64,000 nucleotides of DNA from Anaerolineae bacterium (lineage in GTDB: Bacteria; Chloroflexota; Anaerolineae; Aggregatilineales; Phototrophicaceae), in the NCBI GenBank assembly GCA_022823165.1, contig JAJDXR010000007.1, positions 1 to 64,000 of the forward strand. The letters are read 5' to 3'. Numbering within the stretch: the first letter of the stretch is position 1; each line of letters opens with the position of its first letter. Under the pieces are notes generated by a model that worked only from the letters and a program-made list of their open reading frames with translations, had not been told where the DNA came from and searched no databases. Shown one piece after another: positions 34,447-43,252 of this stretch. The translations under genes were made by a program, and so were the position numbers.

Positions 34447-35253
34447 CTATATGCCAATATCGCGGCTGACAAACATTTTCAGGGACAGGCCGACGCCGAT
34501 CAACACGGCGAGCAGCAGTACGATTGTATTCGCCGGATCGTAGGTACCCTGCACAAAGGCTTCGCCGTGCGTGTAACTGAAGTAAGACAGGCTCTCCATC
34601 AGATCGGCGGCTGCGCCACCGGCGGCCGCGCCGATGGCGTTGAACAGGTAGCTGACGATGACGAAGGCGGTGGACAAGCCGATCGCCAGCGCGCGCCGGC
34701 GCATTACCGTCGCCAGCAGGCTAGTTACTGTCATCACTAGCAGCGCGCCCGGATACAGGTTCAGTATGCTGGCGAAGATGACATCGCCGGGCGCGTCAAT
34801 GTTCATGCCGATCATGCCGCCGACGGTGATTGCCGCGGTCAAGAGGATAATTGCCAAGCCAATCAGCGCGTAACCGATCCAGCGCTCCAGCAAATAGGCC
34901 GCGCGAGAAATTGGCAGCGACAGGATGACATCCATTACCCCCGACTGCTCGTCATTGGCTGTGATATTCAAGCCGGCCATCACGGCGAATACCGACAAGA
35001 AGATGGCCGCTTCCGAAACAAATATCGAGACGATCCAGCCTTCGGATGTGGTAAACATCGCCACGTCGCTGGCGCCAAAAGCCTGTAGCAGCGCCGGCGG
35101 CATCGTCTTGAACAGCTCGGCGTAACCCGAGATGATATCCGGGCTGGAGGCGATGAAGTCGATATATAGTCCGAGCGCGCCCAAGCCCAAGCCCCAGTAC
35201 AGAATCTGTTTCCAGGATGCGCGCAGCGTGTTGCCGATTACAATGCCGCTCAT
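34447..35253 (-). CDS. ABC-2 type permease (first of a paralogous pair)
   Basis: 268 aa, six predicted transmembrane segments (for example ILYWGLGLGALGLYIDFIA and IIVLLLAVLIGVGLSL-like ends). The conserved EQSGVMDVILSLPISRAAYL loop between helices 2 and 3 marks the ABC-2 family. The stop is 10 nt from the paralogue downstream and the start overlaps the ATPase stop by one base, so the three genes form one operon. Drug, lipid or glycan export are all possible. Confidence 0.9.
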   Translation of the reverse strand: MSGIVIGNTLRASWKQILYWGLGLGALGLYIDFIASSPDIISGYAELFKTMPPALLQAFGASDVAMFTTSEGWIVSIFVSEAAIFLSVFAVMAGLNITANDEQSGVMDVILSLPISRAAYLLERWIGYALIGLAIILLTAAITVGGMIGMNIDAPGDVIFASILNLYPGALLVMTVTSLLATVMRRRALAIGLSTAFVIVSYLFNAIGAAAGGAAADLMESLSYFSYTHGEAFVQGTYDPANTIVLLLAVLIGVGLSLKMFVSRDIGI

Positions 35254-36185
35254 TATCTCTTCTCCTTGTCGCCGCTATAGTAAGCTAGGAAGATCTCTTC
35301 AAGCGTCGGTTCTTCGATATGCAGCGATTCAACATAACCATCGCTGATTGCCCGCAGCAGGGGGTCAAAATCGCCCACCATCCGCATCCTTAGGACTTTG
35401 CCGTTAGCGCTGACATCCGTGATGCTTGGCATGCGCCCCAGCTTCTGCTGCATGCCGGCGGGAACGGCGTCGCGGAAGGTCACATCAATCCAGCTAAACT
35501 CAACATTCATGATCTTCTCGACTGATTCTACCGCCTTTAACTCGCCATCGCGCAAGATACCCACCCGGTCGCAAATCGCCTGCACTTCGCTGAGCACATG
35601 CGATGATAGAAAGACCGTTTTGCCTCTGTCGCGGTATTCGTCCATCATGCTGTGAAAACTTTGCTGCACCAGCGGGTCCAGTCCGCCGGTCGGCTCATCA
35701 AGAATCAGCAATTCGGGCGAGTGCATCATGGCGATAACCAGCCCCAGCTTGCGCTTATTGCCGGAGGACAAATCGCGCACTTTCTTGCTTGTATCCAGGT
35801 CGAGGCGTTCCGCCAGCTCGTCAGCGTGTTTCACGATGCCGCGCGTATCGCCGCGCACACTGGCGACATAGTGGATGATCTGCTTGCCCGCGCGCCCCTC
35901 CCACAAGCTGAGCTCGGCCGGGAAGAAACCGATGCGCCGGTGGATCTCCACGCTGTCAGCGCGTACATCCATACCGAAGATGGTGGCGCCGCCCTGGCTA
36001 GGTCGAATCAGATCCAGCAGCAAACGTATGGTGGTGGTCTTGCCGGCGCCATTGGGACCCAGATAACCGAATATCTCCCCGCGATTGACGCTGAGATTCA
36101 GGTTGCTTAGCGCTACGGTCTGCTTGGCGCCAGAGCCGTATGACTTCGATAGCCCCCTCATTTCAATGATGGAAGCGGACGCCAT
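35253..36185 (-). CDS. ABC transporter ATP-binding protein
   Basis: A 310-aa ABC-2 exporter ATPase. Walker A GPNGAGKTTTIRLLLDLI (about residues 42-50), signature LSSGNKRKLGLV, Walker B LLILDEPTGGLDPL and the H-loop SSHVLSEV are complete. The C-terminal 90 residues form the extra domain common in such exporters. AGGA lies 8 nt before ATG 36185. First gene of the operon, with its own strong promoter. Confidence 0.95.
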   Translation of the reverse strand: MASASIIEMRGLSKSYGSGAKQTVALSNLNLSVNRGEIFGYLGPNGAGKTTTIRLLLDLIRPSQGGATIFGMDVRADSVEIHRRIGFFPAELSLWEGRAGKQIIHYVASVRGDTRGIVKHADELAERLDLDTSKKVRDLSSGNKRKLGLVIAMMHSPELLILDEPTGGLDPLVQQSFHSMMDEYRDRGKTVFLSSHVLSEVQAICDRVGILRDGELKAVESVEKIMNVEFSWIDVTFRDAVPAGMQQKLGRMPSITDVSANGKVLRMRMVGDFDPLLRAISDGYVESLHIEEPTLEEIFLAYYSGDKEKR

Positions 36186-36252
36186 GGTGGTTTTCCTTTC
36201 GTTGGCATTTGCGGTTGCCGGCGCGTTTCATTCGCGCGAGCAGCCTGCCTAG

Positions 36253-36282
36253 ATTATAGACCGCGCTGAAAATCCAGGTCAA
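36253..36282 (-). promoter_or_regulatory. Promoter of the ABC exporter operon
   Basis: On the minus strand TTGACC (36277-36282), 18 bp, TATAAT (36253-36258). Transcription would start near 36246, about 60 nt before the ATPase start codon. Confidence 0.75.
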
Positions 36283-36422
36283 GAAGAATCGGGCCACCCC
36301 CAGTTTTTGGGGATTGAAACTTGAGGTGCTGAGGCGAAGTCACGGATAGCCCCCAATATTAGCGAGTCGGGCGGGCAAGAACGTTGCTGCGGACTCCGTT
36401 GCTTGGCGCGGCAAACGTTGAT

Positions 36423-37847
36423 TCAGTCGCCCTCGGCGGTAATGGCTTCCGCGCCGCCGAGATAAGTCCGCAATACTTCCGGGATGACGACGCTGCCATC
36501 GGCTTGCTGGTTGTTCTCCATGATGGCGATCATGACGCGCGGCGTCGCCAAGCCGCTGCCATTCAGCGTATGCAGGTAGCGCGTCTTGCGCGTACCCGCA
36601 GGGTAGTACCGCAGCAGGGCGCGCCTTGCCTGAAAGGCTTCTGTGTTGCTGCAGGAGCTGACCTCGAGCCATTCTTCGCAACCGGGCGACCACATCTCGA
36701 TGTCGTATTTTTTGCTCGCGCTGAAGCCCAGGTCGCCGGTCACGATTTCCAGCCGGCGATAGGGAATCTCCAGTTGGGCGCAAATCGCTTCCGCCTGCTC
36801 GGTCATCGCCTCCAGTTCGCCGTAGCTGGTCTCGGGCGTGGTAAATTTGACCATCTCGACTTTTTCGAATTGATGCACGCGCTTGATGCCGCGCACATCG
36901 CGGCCGGCGCTGGCTTTCTCGCTGCGGAAACAGGGCGTATGCGCCGCGTAATTCAGCGGCAGATCGGCTTCATCCAGTATTTCGCCGCGGTGCATGTTGA
37001 CGATGGTGACCTCGGAGGTCGGGATCAAGAATTTGTCCCCATCCGCCACGCCATAGACGGTATCTTGAAACTTGGGAAACTGCGCCGATCCGTAAAGCAT
37101 ATCGCTGCGCACGATGTAGGGCGTATACAGCTCGGTGAAACCGTTGGCGCGCGCGCAATCCAGGAAGAAGCTGACCAGCGCGCGCTGCAGCCGGGCGCCC
37201 CAGCCCGCCAGCACATAGTAGCGGCTGCCCGATAGCTTGACGCCGCGCTCAAAGTCGATAATGCCCAACGCCGGACCCAACTCCCAATGCGGCTGGGGCT
37301 CAAAGTCGAATTCGCGGAAAGTACCGACAGGCTGATGCGCCACATTAGCTTCTTCGCTCGCGGCTACAGGCACGCTCTCGTGGGGCAGGTTGGGCAGCCA
37401 GAGCATGTGCTCCCGCAGTTCCGCTTCAATCGTCTCAATCTTGCTGAAGCCCGCGCTGATTTCGCCGCCCAGCAAACGCAATTCGCCAATCAGTTTGTCA
37501 AATGCGCCCTTGAGATCGTCCGCTTCATTCACGGTAACTGGCGCCGAACCGTCCATTAGACCGCTGGCGCCTTCATAGTCCGCGGCGCCAATCGCTCCGC
37601 AAGCCGCCTGCGCGCGCGCGGCTTTTTCTTCGTCCGGCATTGTCCGGTTGCCGCGCAGCTTGCCCATCGCGCGGTTCAAGGAATTTCGCGCTGCCTGCGC
37701 GCTCTCGACACTCGTCCGTGTCTCGCGCCGCTCTTTATCCAACTTCAGGATGTTGTCGATGCGCGCCACAGCGCCTTCATCGTTCAGCTTGGTGATCTGT
37801 TGCTTGACCCAATCCGGCCGCTGCCGAATCAGCGCAATATCTAGCAT
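36423..37847 (-). CDS. serS: Seryl-tRNA synthetase
   Basis: Class II synthetase that charges tRNA-Ser and tRNA-Sec. An N-terminal coiled-coil arm (residues about 25-135, RIDNILKLDKERRETRTSVE onward) contacts the long variable arm of tRNA-Ser. Motif 2 is FRSEKASAGRDVRGIKRVHQ followed by FEKVEMVKF; motif 3 region reads LNGSGLATPRVMIAIMENNQ; IPTSEVTIVNMHR and EVSSCSNTEAFQARR are also present. 474 aa, somewhat longer than E. coli (430) through the arm region. AAGGAGAG precedes the ATG. Confidence 0.97.
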   Translation of the reverse strand: MLDIALIRQRPDWVKQQITKLNDEGAVARIDNILKLDKERRETRTSVESAQAARNSLNRAMGKLRGNRTMPDEEKAARAQAACGAIGAADYEGASGLMDGSAPVTVNEADDLKGAFDKLIGELRLLGGEISAGFSKIETIEAELREHMLWLPNLPHESVPVAASEEANVAHQPVGTFREFDFEPQPHWELGPALGIIDFERGVKLSGSRYYVLAGWGARLQRALVSFFLDCARANGFTELYTPYIVRSDMLYGSAQFPKFQDTVYGVADGDKFLIPTSEVTIVNMHRGEILDEADLPLNYAAHTPCFRSEKASAGRDVRGIKRVHQFEKVEMVKFTTPETSYGELEAMTEQAEAICAQLEIPYRRLEIVTGDLGFSASKKYDIEMWSPGCEEWLEVSSCSNTEAFQARRALLRYYPAGTRKTRYLHTLNGSGLATPRVMIAIMENNQQADGSVVIPEVLRTYLGGAEAITAEGD

Positions 37848-37952
37848 GGTAAGCGTCTCTCCTTGAGAATTTTGATCTGTCTGGATTCAACGAATATCGT
37901 GTTCCGGCCATGCGCCGCAGGCTTAAAAGCCTCGCTAGAGCGGCGCGCGGAG

Positions 37953-38141
37953 CTAAGATTCGCTGGTTGAGGCAGTGCCGCTCGCGGCTGTATGGCGGTT
38001 GCGCGCCCAATCCGGCGCGTCTTCCGGCAGCGGCTTTTGCAGGTCGCTCCTGAATCGGCGCCAGGCAATTGCCAAGCCAATCGCTACTGAAACGATTACC
38101 AGCGCGTCAAAACCTTCGGGTGTCATGAATTCCAGGAACAC
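37953..38141 (-). CDS. Small single-helix membrane protein
   Basis: A predicted 62-aa product from GTG 38141: one hydrophobic helix (FDALVIVSVAIGLAIAWRRF) followed by a charged, then Ser/Thr-rich tail ending TASTSES. It starts 13 nt behind the 38155 gene stop, with AGGCAGG upstream, so the pair is probably coupled. No homology recognised. An alternative ATG at 38126 lacks a ribosome-binding site. Small size keeps confidence moderate. Confidence 0.5.
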   Translation of the reverse strand: MFLEFMTPEGFDALVIVSVAIGLAIAWRRFRSDLQKPLPEDAPDWARNRHTAASGTASTSES

Positions 38142-38154
38142 ATCCAGCCTGCCT

Positions 38155-38430
38155 TTAGCGATAGCGCGCCAGCAGTTGTTCGGCCCAGAAGGTCGCCCAG
38201 TCGGGCACCGGCTCCATGCCAGTGCGCGTTCGCTCAAACTCAACCAGCAGCACGACATACTGTGTCTTCGTCAGCCCAAGCCCAAGCAGCTTGTTTAGTC
38301 GGTCGCGCAGGTAGCCGGCGTACCAAATCGGCCAATCGGGATCATCGCCATCGGTCTCGATATAAGCCTGATGGTGTGCCGGGCCCGCTTCCCTTAGGAG
38401 CGCTAACAATGCTGATTTAACGTCATCCAC
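38155..38430 (-). CDS. Hypothetical protein downstream of lysS
   Basis: A soluble, mixed-charge 91-aa protein with a tryptophan-rich stretch (DGDDPDWPIWYAGYLRDRLN, then PVPDWATFWAEQLLARYR). No function recognised. GTG 38430 is preferred because GGGGA lies 8 nt upstream; TTG 38445 would add five residues. It lies 33 nt behind lysS on the same strand and is followed by the small membrane protein, forming a likely lysS operon. Confidence 0.65.
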   Translation of the reverse strand: MDDVKSALLALLREAGPAHHQAYIETDGDDPDWPIWYAGYLRDRLNKLLGLGLTKTQYVVLLVEFERTRTGMEPVPDWATFWAEQLLARYR

Positions 38431-38463
38431 AACGAAGATCCCCAACCTGTCGGCATTCGCCAG

Positions 38464-40350
38464 CTAGCTAACTGACCTCCAAAACTCGGCCAAGTCGACC
38501 GCTTGCAGTTGATCGTCAACACGATACATCCGCTCATCGGTCATCACGTACAGGAGACCGCTGAAAGCTCGGCGAATATTCTGCAGTTGCGGCAGCGCGC
38601 CCTCGAGCGCGTTTGCCATGCGAAACTCGACGCCCACATCAGCCGCCGGCAGGAATAGCGCCAGCTTTCGCTTGGAGCCAGCCAGCTGATAATTGAGTCG
38701 ATATTCCTGTTGACGCACCGCGGCATCAAGCATGAATTGCCCGCGCAGGTCGAATTCGGACGGCGCTGGCGACCGCAAATGGGGATACAGCAGGACATCG
38801 CGAATGCTGACTTGATCGGTCAGCAGCATCACCAAGCGGTCGACGCCGCTGCCGAACCCGCCGTTAGGCGGCATCCCATAGCGCATGGCGTTGAGATAAT
38901 CTTCGTCCAGCGGCGTGGTCTCATCGGCTTCGTCCGCGTACAGCCGCTTCATTTCCACGAAGCGATCTTGCTGGTCGCGCGGGTCATTCAACTCGGTGAA
39001 GGCGTTGCCCATCTCCATACCGGCGATGAAAAACTCGAAGCGCTCGGTGTGGCTCTCGATATAGCGGCGCTCCTTGTCGTCTTTGACTTCGGCGTCGCTG
39101 CTGATGCGCTTGGCGAAGGGCGACATATCGCGCGGGTAGTCCTTGATGATGGTGGGTTGCGCCAACTTGGGTTCGATAAAGTTGCCCAGCAGATGCTCGA
39201 CAATCATCCGTCCCCAGGTATCGGTCGCGCTGAGCCCGTCGGCCAGCCCGCGCCCGCGCAGATAATGGTAGAGCGAATCGCCGTCGGGGTAATCCATATA
39301 ATCAAAGTCGAGCATCTCATTCACAGCCTCGCGGATGCTGAGCCGCTTCCAGGGCGGCCTCAAATCAATGGTCTCACCCTGATAGCTAATGCGGGCGGAA
39401 CCGGTCACCTGCTCGGCGGCGTAAGCGAATAGTCGCTCGGTAATATCCATCACGCCGGCATAGTCGATATAGGCTTTGTAAAACTCCAGCATGGTGAATT
39501 CGGTATTGTGTTTGTAGCTGACGCCTTCGTTGCGGAAGTCGCGGCCGATCTCGTAGACCGCGTCAATGCCGCCGACCAGCAGACGCTTCAAATACAGCTC
39601 GAAACTGATGCGCAAATACAAGTCCTGATGCAACTGATTGTGGTGGGTGACAAAAGGCCGCGCGGCCGCGCCGCCGTAAAGCGGCTGCAAGATGGGCGTT
39701 TCCACCTCCAGCATACCCTCAGCGTCCAGGAAGTCGCGCAGCGCTTTGATCGTCCGCGCCCGCTTCACAAACACATCGCGCACGGATCGATTCACCGCCA
39801 GATCGGCATAGCGCTGCCGATAGCGCGATTCGACATCTTTGAATTCGCCGTATTCAACGATGCTCCCGTCTTTATGTCGCTGCTCTTTGACAACCGGCAG
39901 GGGCGCCAAGGCTTTGCTGATTAGGCGCAGCTCGCGCACGGCAACGCTGACCTCGCCGGCGCGGGTGCGCATCAGACCCCCGCTCGCCTGTACAAAGTCA
40001 TCGACATCAATCAGCTTGCGCCGGACCTGCTCATAGCTGTCTGCGCCCACGTCATTCACGCGCAGGAAAAGCTGTACGCGCCCGCTCTCGTCTTCAATAT
40101 GCGCGAAAGATACTTTGCCTTTGCTGTTCAACCGGCGGATGCGCCCCACGACGGTTACGTCGATCGGATCCGGAACAGTCGAGCTGTCGCCCGCAACTGA
40201 AGCGCGCTTTTCCTGCGAGCGAAAGGCCTCTACCGCATCGCTTATCAGATGGCTGCGGCCTGCGCGGGCCGGATACAACTCGACGCCTTGCGCTTGCAGC
40301 CGCTGAGCCTTTTCCAGTCGCTCAAGTTCCAGTTTCGTCGGTTGCCACAT
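38464..40350 (-). CDS. lysS: Lysyl-tRNA synthetase (class II) with C-terminal extension
   Basis: Charges tRNA-Lys. The N-terminal OB anticodon-binding domain (VTVVGRIRRLNSKGKVSFAH) is followed by the class II core: VKRARTIKALRDFLDAEGML (motif 1), RDFRNEGVSYKHNTEFTMLE (motif 2) and GFGSGVDRLVMLLTDQVSIR (motif 3). LysRS normally ends soon after motif 3 at RDVxLFPxLRP; here RDVLLYPHLRSP is followed by about 100 more residues (527-628), an apparently folded module of mixed helices and strands ending FWRSVS that was not recognised. ATG 40350 gives 628 aa; the open frame upstream (to 40437) lacks homology. Confidence 0.93.
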   Translation of the reverse strand: MWQPTKLELERLEKAQRLQAQGVELYPARAGRSHLISDAVEAFRSQEKRASVAGDSSTVPDPIDVTVVGRIRRLNSKGKVSFAHIEDESGRVQLFLRVNDVGADSYEQVRRKLIDVDDFVQASGGLMRTRAGEVSVAVRELRLISKALAPLPVVKEQRHKDGSIVEYGEFKDVESRYRQRYADLAVNRSVRDVFVKRARTIKALRDFLDAEGMLEVETPILQPLYGGAAARPFVTHHNQLHQDLYLRISFELYLKRLLVGGIDAVYEIGRDFRNEGVSYKHNTEFTMLEFYKAYIDYAGVMDITERLFAYAAEQVTGSARISYQGETIDLRPPWKRLSIREAVNEMLDFDYMDYPDGDSLYHYLRGRGLADGLSATDTWGRMIVEHLLGNFIEPKLAQPTIIKDYPRDMSPFAKRISSDAEVKDDKERRYIESHTERFEFFIAGMEMGNAFTELNDPRDQQDRFVEMKRLYADEADETTPLDEDYLNAMRYGMPPNGGFGSGVDRLVMLLTDQVSIRDVLLYPHLRSPAPSEFDLRGQFMLDAAVRQQEYRLNYQLAGSKRKLALFLPAADVGVEFRMANALEGALPQLQNIRRAFSGLLYVMTDERMYRVDDQLQAVDLAEFWRSVS

Positions 40351-40577
40351 GCTGCGGCCGGTCTCCTCGATTAAACGGGGCGCCTGCGAACCCAATGAAG
40401 CGGCGCCCGATTCGCTTGAATGGACAAGACTTAACAAGCAGCAGATTAGTATAAATCAGGCCGGAATTACAGATGGAATCGCCTTCTGAGAAAGTCGCGC
40501 AAATCTCCGCTTGCAATTCTCGCGTAAAGGACTAGCCTAAAGGGGTTTGCAGAAAAAATTGCAGGTTCTGCGCCCCT

Positions 40578-41849
40578 ATGCAAGAAACTGAGGACTCACA
40601 GCCTCCCAATCGCTGGCTCATAACGCTGCTGGTGGTTTCGCTGGCGCAGGCGCTGGGCACGGGCGGCATCTCACTCGTTTATCCCTTCTTGCCCCTTTAC
40701 GTACAGACACTCAAAGATGCGCAATTCATCAGCCCGGAGCTGCTGGCTGGCATTGTCATCGCCGCGCCGCCGCTGGTAGCGACGATCTCGACTCCATTTT
40801 GGGGGCGCCTGGCTGATCAATACGGCCGCAAGAAAATGGTCATGCGCGCGATGTTCGGCGCGGCGATCATTCTGGCGCTGATGGGCTTCGCGCAGACTGC
40901 GCTCGCGCTGATTGCGCTGCGCGCCCTGCAAGGCCTGACCAGCGGCATCATCGCCGCCAACATGGCGCTGGTCGCCGGCGAAAGCCCCCGCGAGCGCATT
41001 GGCTTTGCGCTGGGCGCGCTGCAAGTGGGCTTGTTCAGTGGCGTCGCGGTGGGACCCATCGTCGGCGGTGTGCTGGCGGAACGCTTTGGCTTTCAAGTCC
41101 CCTTCTTGTTCACTGCCGCGATGTTGGGGCTGTCCGGGTTCTTGGTCGCATTTGGAGTGCGCGAAACCTATAGACCCCCGGCCGGCAGCCGCCTGGACCT
41201 GAACCCATTGAGGATGATGCGCGCCTGGAAAGGCATCTTGCGCGCCCGCGGCGTCAAGACTGTGTATTCGCTGCGCTTTCTGAACGGCTTTGCCCAGCGC
41301 TCGATTATGCCAATCGCGCCCTTGTTTGTGTTGGCGCTGATGCCGGCTGTCCTGGCGACTGGCGCCAGCAGTTACGCCGGCCTGGTGCTTACCGTCTCAT
41401 CAATCACGACGACTGCCGGCTCGCTGATCCTCGGCTGGCTAAGCGACAAATGGGGCTATCGAAATATCCTCGTGGCTGCCGCATTAATGGCGGTGCTATT
41501 CTATCTGCCGCAAGCTTTCGTAAGCAGTATCGGCCAGTTGCTGCTGCTCCAGGGGCTGGCCGGTTTCTTCGCCGGCGGCGTACTGTCAGCGCCCGCGGCT
41601 ATGTTAGCCAAATTTACCGATTTAGGCGACGAAGGCTCGGTCTATGGCTTGGACGCGTCAGTGTCCTCCTTCGCCAATGGCATGGCGCCGCTCACGGCTT
41701 CGATAATCGCCGCGGTCTTCGGCTTGCGGGCGGTTTTCGCGGTTGTCTCGCTCTACTATCTGGCGATTCTCATTATCGGCGCAAATTTCTTGCCCAAGCC
41801 AAAGCGGAAACGTTTCCGGCTTTTAGGCGGCGCGTTGAGCGGCAACTGA
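40578..41849 (+). CDS. MFS transporter (multidrug/TetA type), first of a tandem pair
   Basis: Twelve hydrophobic segments in 423 aa. The MFS motif A GRLADQYGRKKMVMRAMFGA between helices 2 and 3 and motif C-like GLFSGVAVGPIVGGVLAERF near helix 5 indicate a drug:proton antiporter. A second motif A copy, GWLSDKWGYRNILVAAALMA, lies after helix 8. Substrate unknown. The 227-bp space to the divergent lysS gene holds its promoter region, although none was clear. The next gene, 36 bp on, is a close paralogue. Confidence 0.9.
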   Translation: MQETEDSQPPNRWLITLLVVSLAQALGTGGISLVYPFLPLYVQTLKDAQFISPELLAGIVIAAPPLVATISTPFWGRLADQYGRKKMVMRAMFGAAIILALMGFAQTALALIALRALQGLTSGIIAANMALVAGESPRERIGFALGALQVGLFSGVAVGPIVGGVLAERFGFQVPFLFTAAMLGLSGFLVAFGVRETYRPPAGSRLDLNPLRMMRAWKGILRARGVKTVYSLRFLNGFAQRSIMPIAPLFVLALMPAVLATGASSYAGLVLTVSSITTTAGSLILGWLSDKWGYRNILVAAALMAVLFYLPQAFVSSIGQLLLLQGLAGFFAGGVLSAPAAMLAKFTDLGDEGSVYGLDASVSSFANGMAPLTASIIAAVFGLRAVFAVVSLYYLAILIIGANFLPKPKRKRFRLLGGALSGN

Positions 41850-41885
41850 TATGAACTTACTCACAAGAATCACGGCTAGGTATTC

Positions 41886-43178
41886 ATGGCAAGAGTCCTG
41901 ACAGCAAACTATCACTCGCTCGCCAGAGCGTTTTCTTTTCCCCACAGTTGGAAGGTCACGCTGGGCGTTCTGTTCATCGCGCAGGTATTGTCGGCGGTCG
42001 GCTTCTCGATGATCTTCCCCTTCCTGCCGCTGTATATCGAATCGCTCGGCAGCGCCGGCGGCCACAGCACCGAGCTGCTCGCGGGCCTGGTCATATCCGT
42101 GCAAGGCATCACCATGATGATCGCCGCGCCTTTTTGGGGCGCCGTCGCCGATCGATTCGGCCGCAAGAAAATGATCATGCGCGCGCTGTTTGGCGGCGCG
42201 ATTACGCTGGCGCTGATGGGTATTGTACAGAGCGCGGAACAATTGATCCTGGCGCGAGCAGTTCAAGGCGTGGTCACCGGCACCGTCTCAGCCAACAACG
42301 CGCTGGTGGCGGCGGCCACACCGCGTCACCGCGTCGGCTTCGCCATGGGCGCGCTGCAGGTCGGCCTCTGGGCCGGCGTGGCGGTGGGTCCGCTGCTGGG
42401 CGGCGTCCTGGCCGATCTCTTCGGCTACAGTATCCCCTTCGTTATCACTGCCGCGCTGCTGCTGGCCGGCGGCTTGGTCGTGATGCTGGGCGTTAATGAA
42501 GACTTCAGCGCCGCGCGGAAACGCGAAGACTTCCACGCCGCCGCGATATTCCGCGGCTGGAAAGCGATCGTGCGGACTTCCGGCGTGGGCATGGTGCTGT
42601 TTCTGCGCTTCCTGTCCAGTCTGGCGCGCGTGATCATTGTGCCAATCGCGCCGCTGTTTGTGGTCTCCCTGATCGCTGGCGAGACCGATTCCAGCAACAC
42701 CTATGCCGGATTAGTAATGGCGGTATCAGCCGCGACCTCAACCTTTGGCGCAGTCTACCTGGGCAACCTGGGCGACCGCATCAGCCATCGCAAGGTGCTG
42801 ATCTACTGCTCAGTCGCGGCGACGGCTCTTTACGTGCCGCAAGCCTTCGTCGGCGATGTCTGGCAGTTGCTGTTCCTGCAAGGTTTGGCCGGAATCGCCG
42901 CTGGCGGATTGGTCGCCTCGCCCAGCGCCCTGCTCTCGCGTTATACCGACAAGGACACTGCCGGCGCAGTCTACGGCATCGACAACTCGGTCGTGGCCGG
43001 CTCCAAAGCGGTCGCGCCTATCTTCGGCGCCTCGGTCGCCATTTTGCTCGGCATGCGCGGTACCTTTATCGCGGCTGCTCTGGTATTCGCGCTTATCGCC
43101 CTGGCCGCCTGGCATTTGCTGCCTTCTGATTCGCTGGCGACCCAGCCGAAACGTAGCCCGCATCAAGCGCAGGCCTGA
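41886..43178 (+). CDS. MFS transporter (multidrug type), second of a tandem pair
   Basis: 430 aa, twelve predicted helices. Motif A reads GAVADRFGRKKMIMRALFGG and motif C GLWAGVAVGPLLGGVLADLF, nearly matching the preceding gene, so the pair arose by tandem duplication. An N-terminal 20-residue cytoplasmic leader precedes helix 1. Probably the same operon as its neighbour (36-bp gap). Whether the two act separately or as a complex is unknown. Confidence 0.9.
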   Translation: MARVLTANYHSLARAFSFPHSWKVTLGVLFIAQVLSAVGFSMIFPFLPLYIESLGSAGGHSTELLAGLVISVQGITMMIAAPFWGAVADRFGRKKMIMRALFGGAITLALMGIVQSAEQLILARAVQGVVTGTVSANNALVAAATPRHRVGFAMGALQVGLWAGVAVGPLLGGVLADLFGYSIPFVITAALLLAGGLVVMLGVNEDFSAARKREDFHAAAIFRGWKAIVRTSGVGMVLFLRFLSSLARVIIVPIAPLFVVSLIAGETDSSNTYAGLVMAVSAATSTFGAVYLGNLGDRISHRKVLIYCSVAATALYVPQAFVGDVWQLLFLQGLAGIAAGGLVASPSALLSRYTDKDTAGAVYGIDNSVVAGSKAVAPIFGASVAILLGMRGTFIAAALVFALIALAAWHLLPSDSLATQPKRSPHQAQA

Positions 43179-43217
43179 GCTTAATTCGCAGCTCTTTCGC
43201 GACTCGAAGTTCATCGC

Positions 43218-43245
43218 TTGCAGTAGCGCGTCTGACCGGTACAAT
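43218..43245 (+). promoter_or_regulatory. Promoter of the endonuclease III gene
   Basis: TTGCAG (43218-43223), 16 bp, TACAAT (43240-43245). The predicted start site, about 43252, coincides with the ATG at 43253, suggesting a leaderless transcript. Confidence 0.6.
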
Positions 43246-43252
43246 GGGGGCT

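Noticed and set aside
36384..37235. Plus-strand open frame of 283 codons
   Set aside because: Antisense to serS, whose motifs on the other strand are certain.
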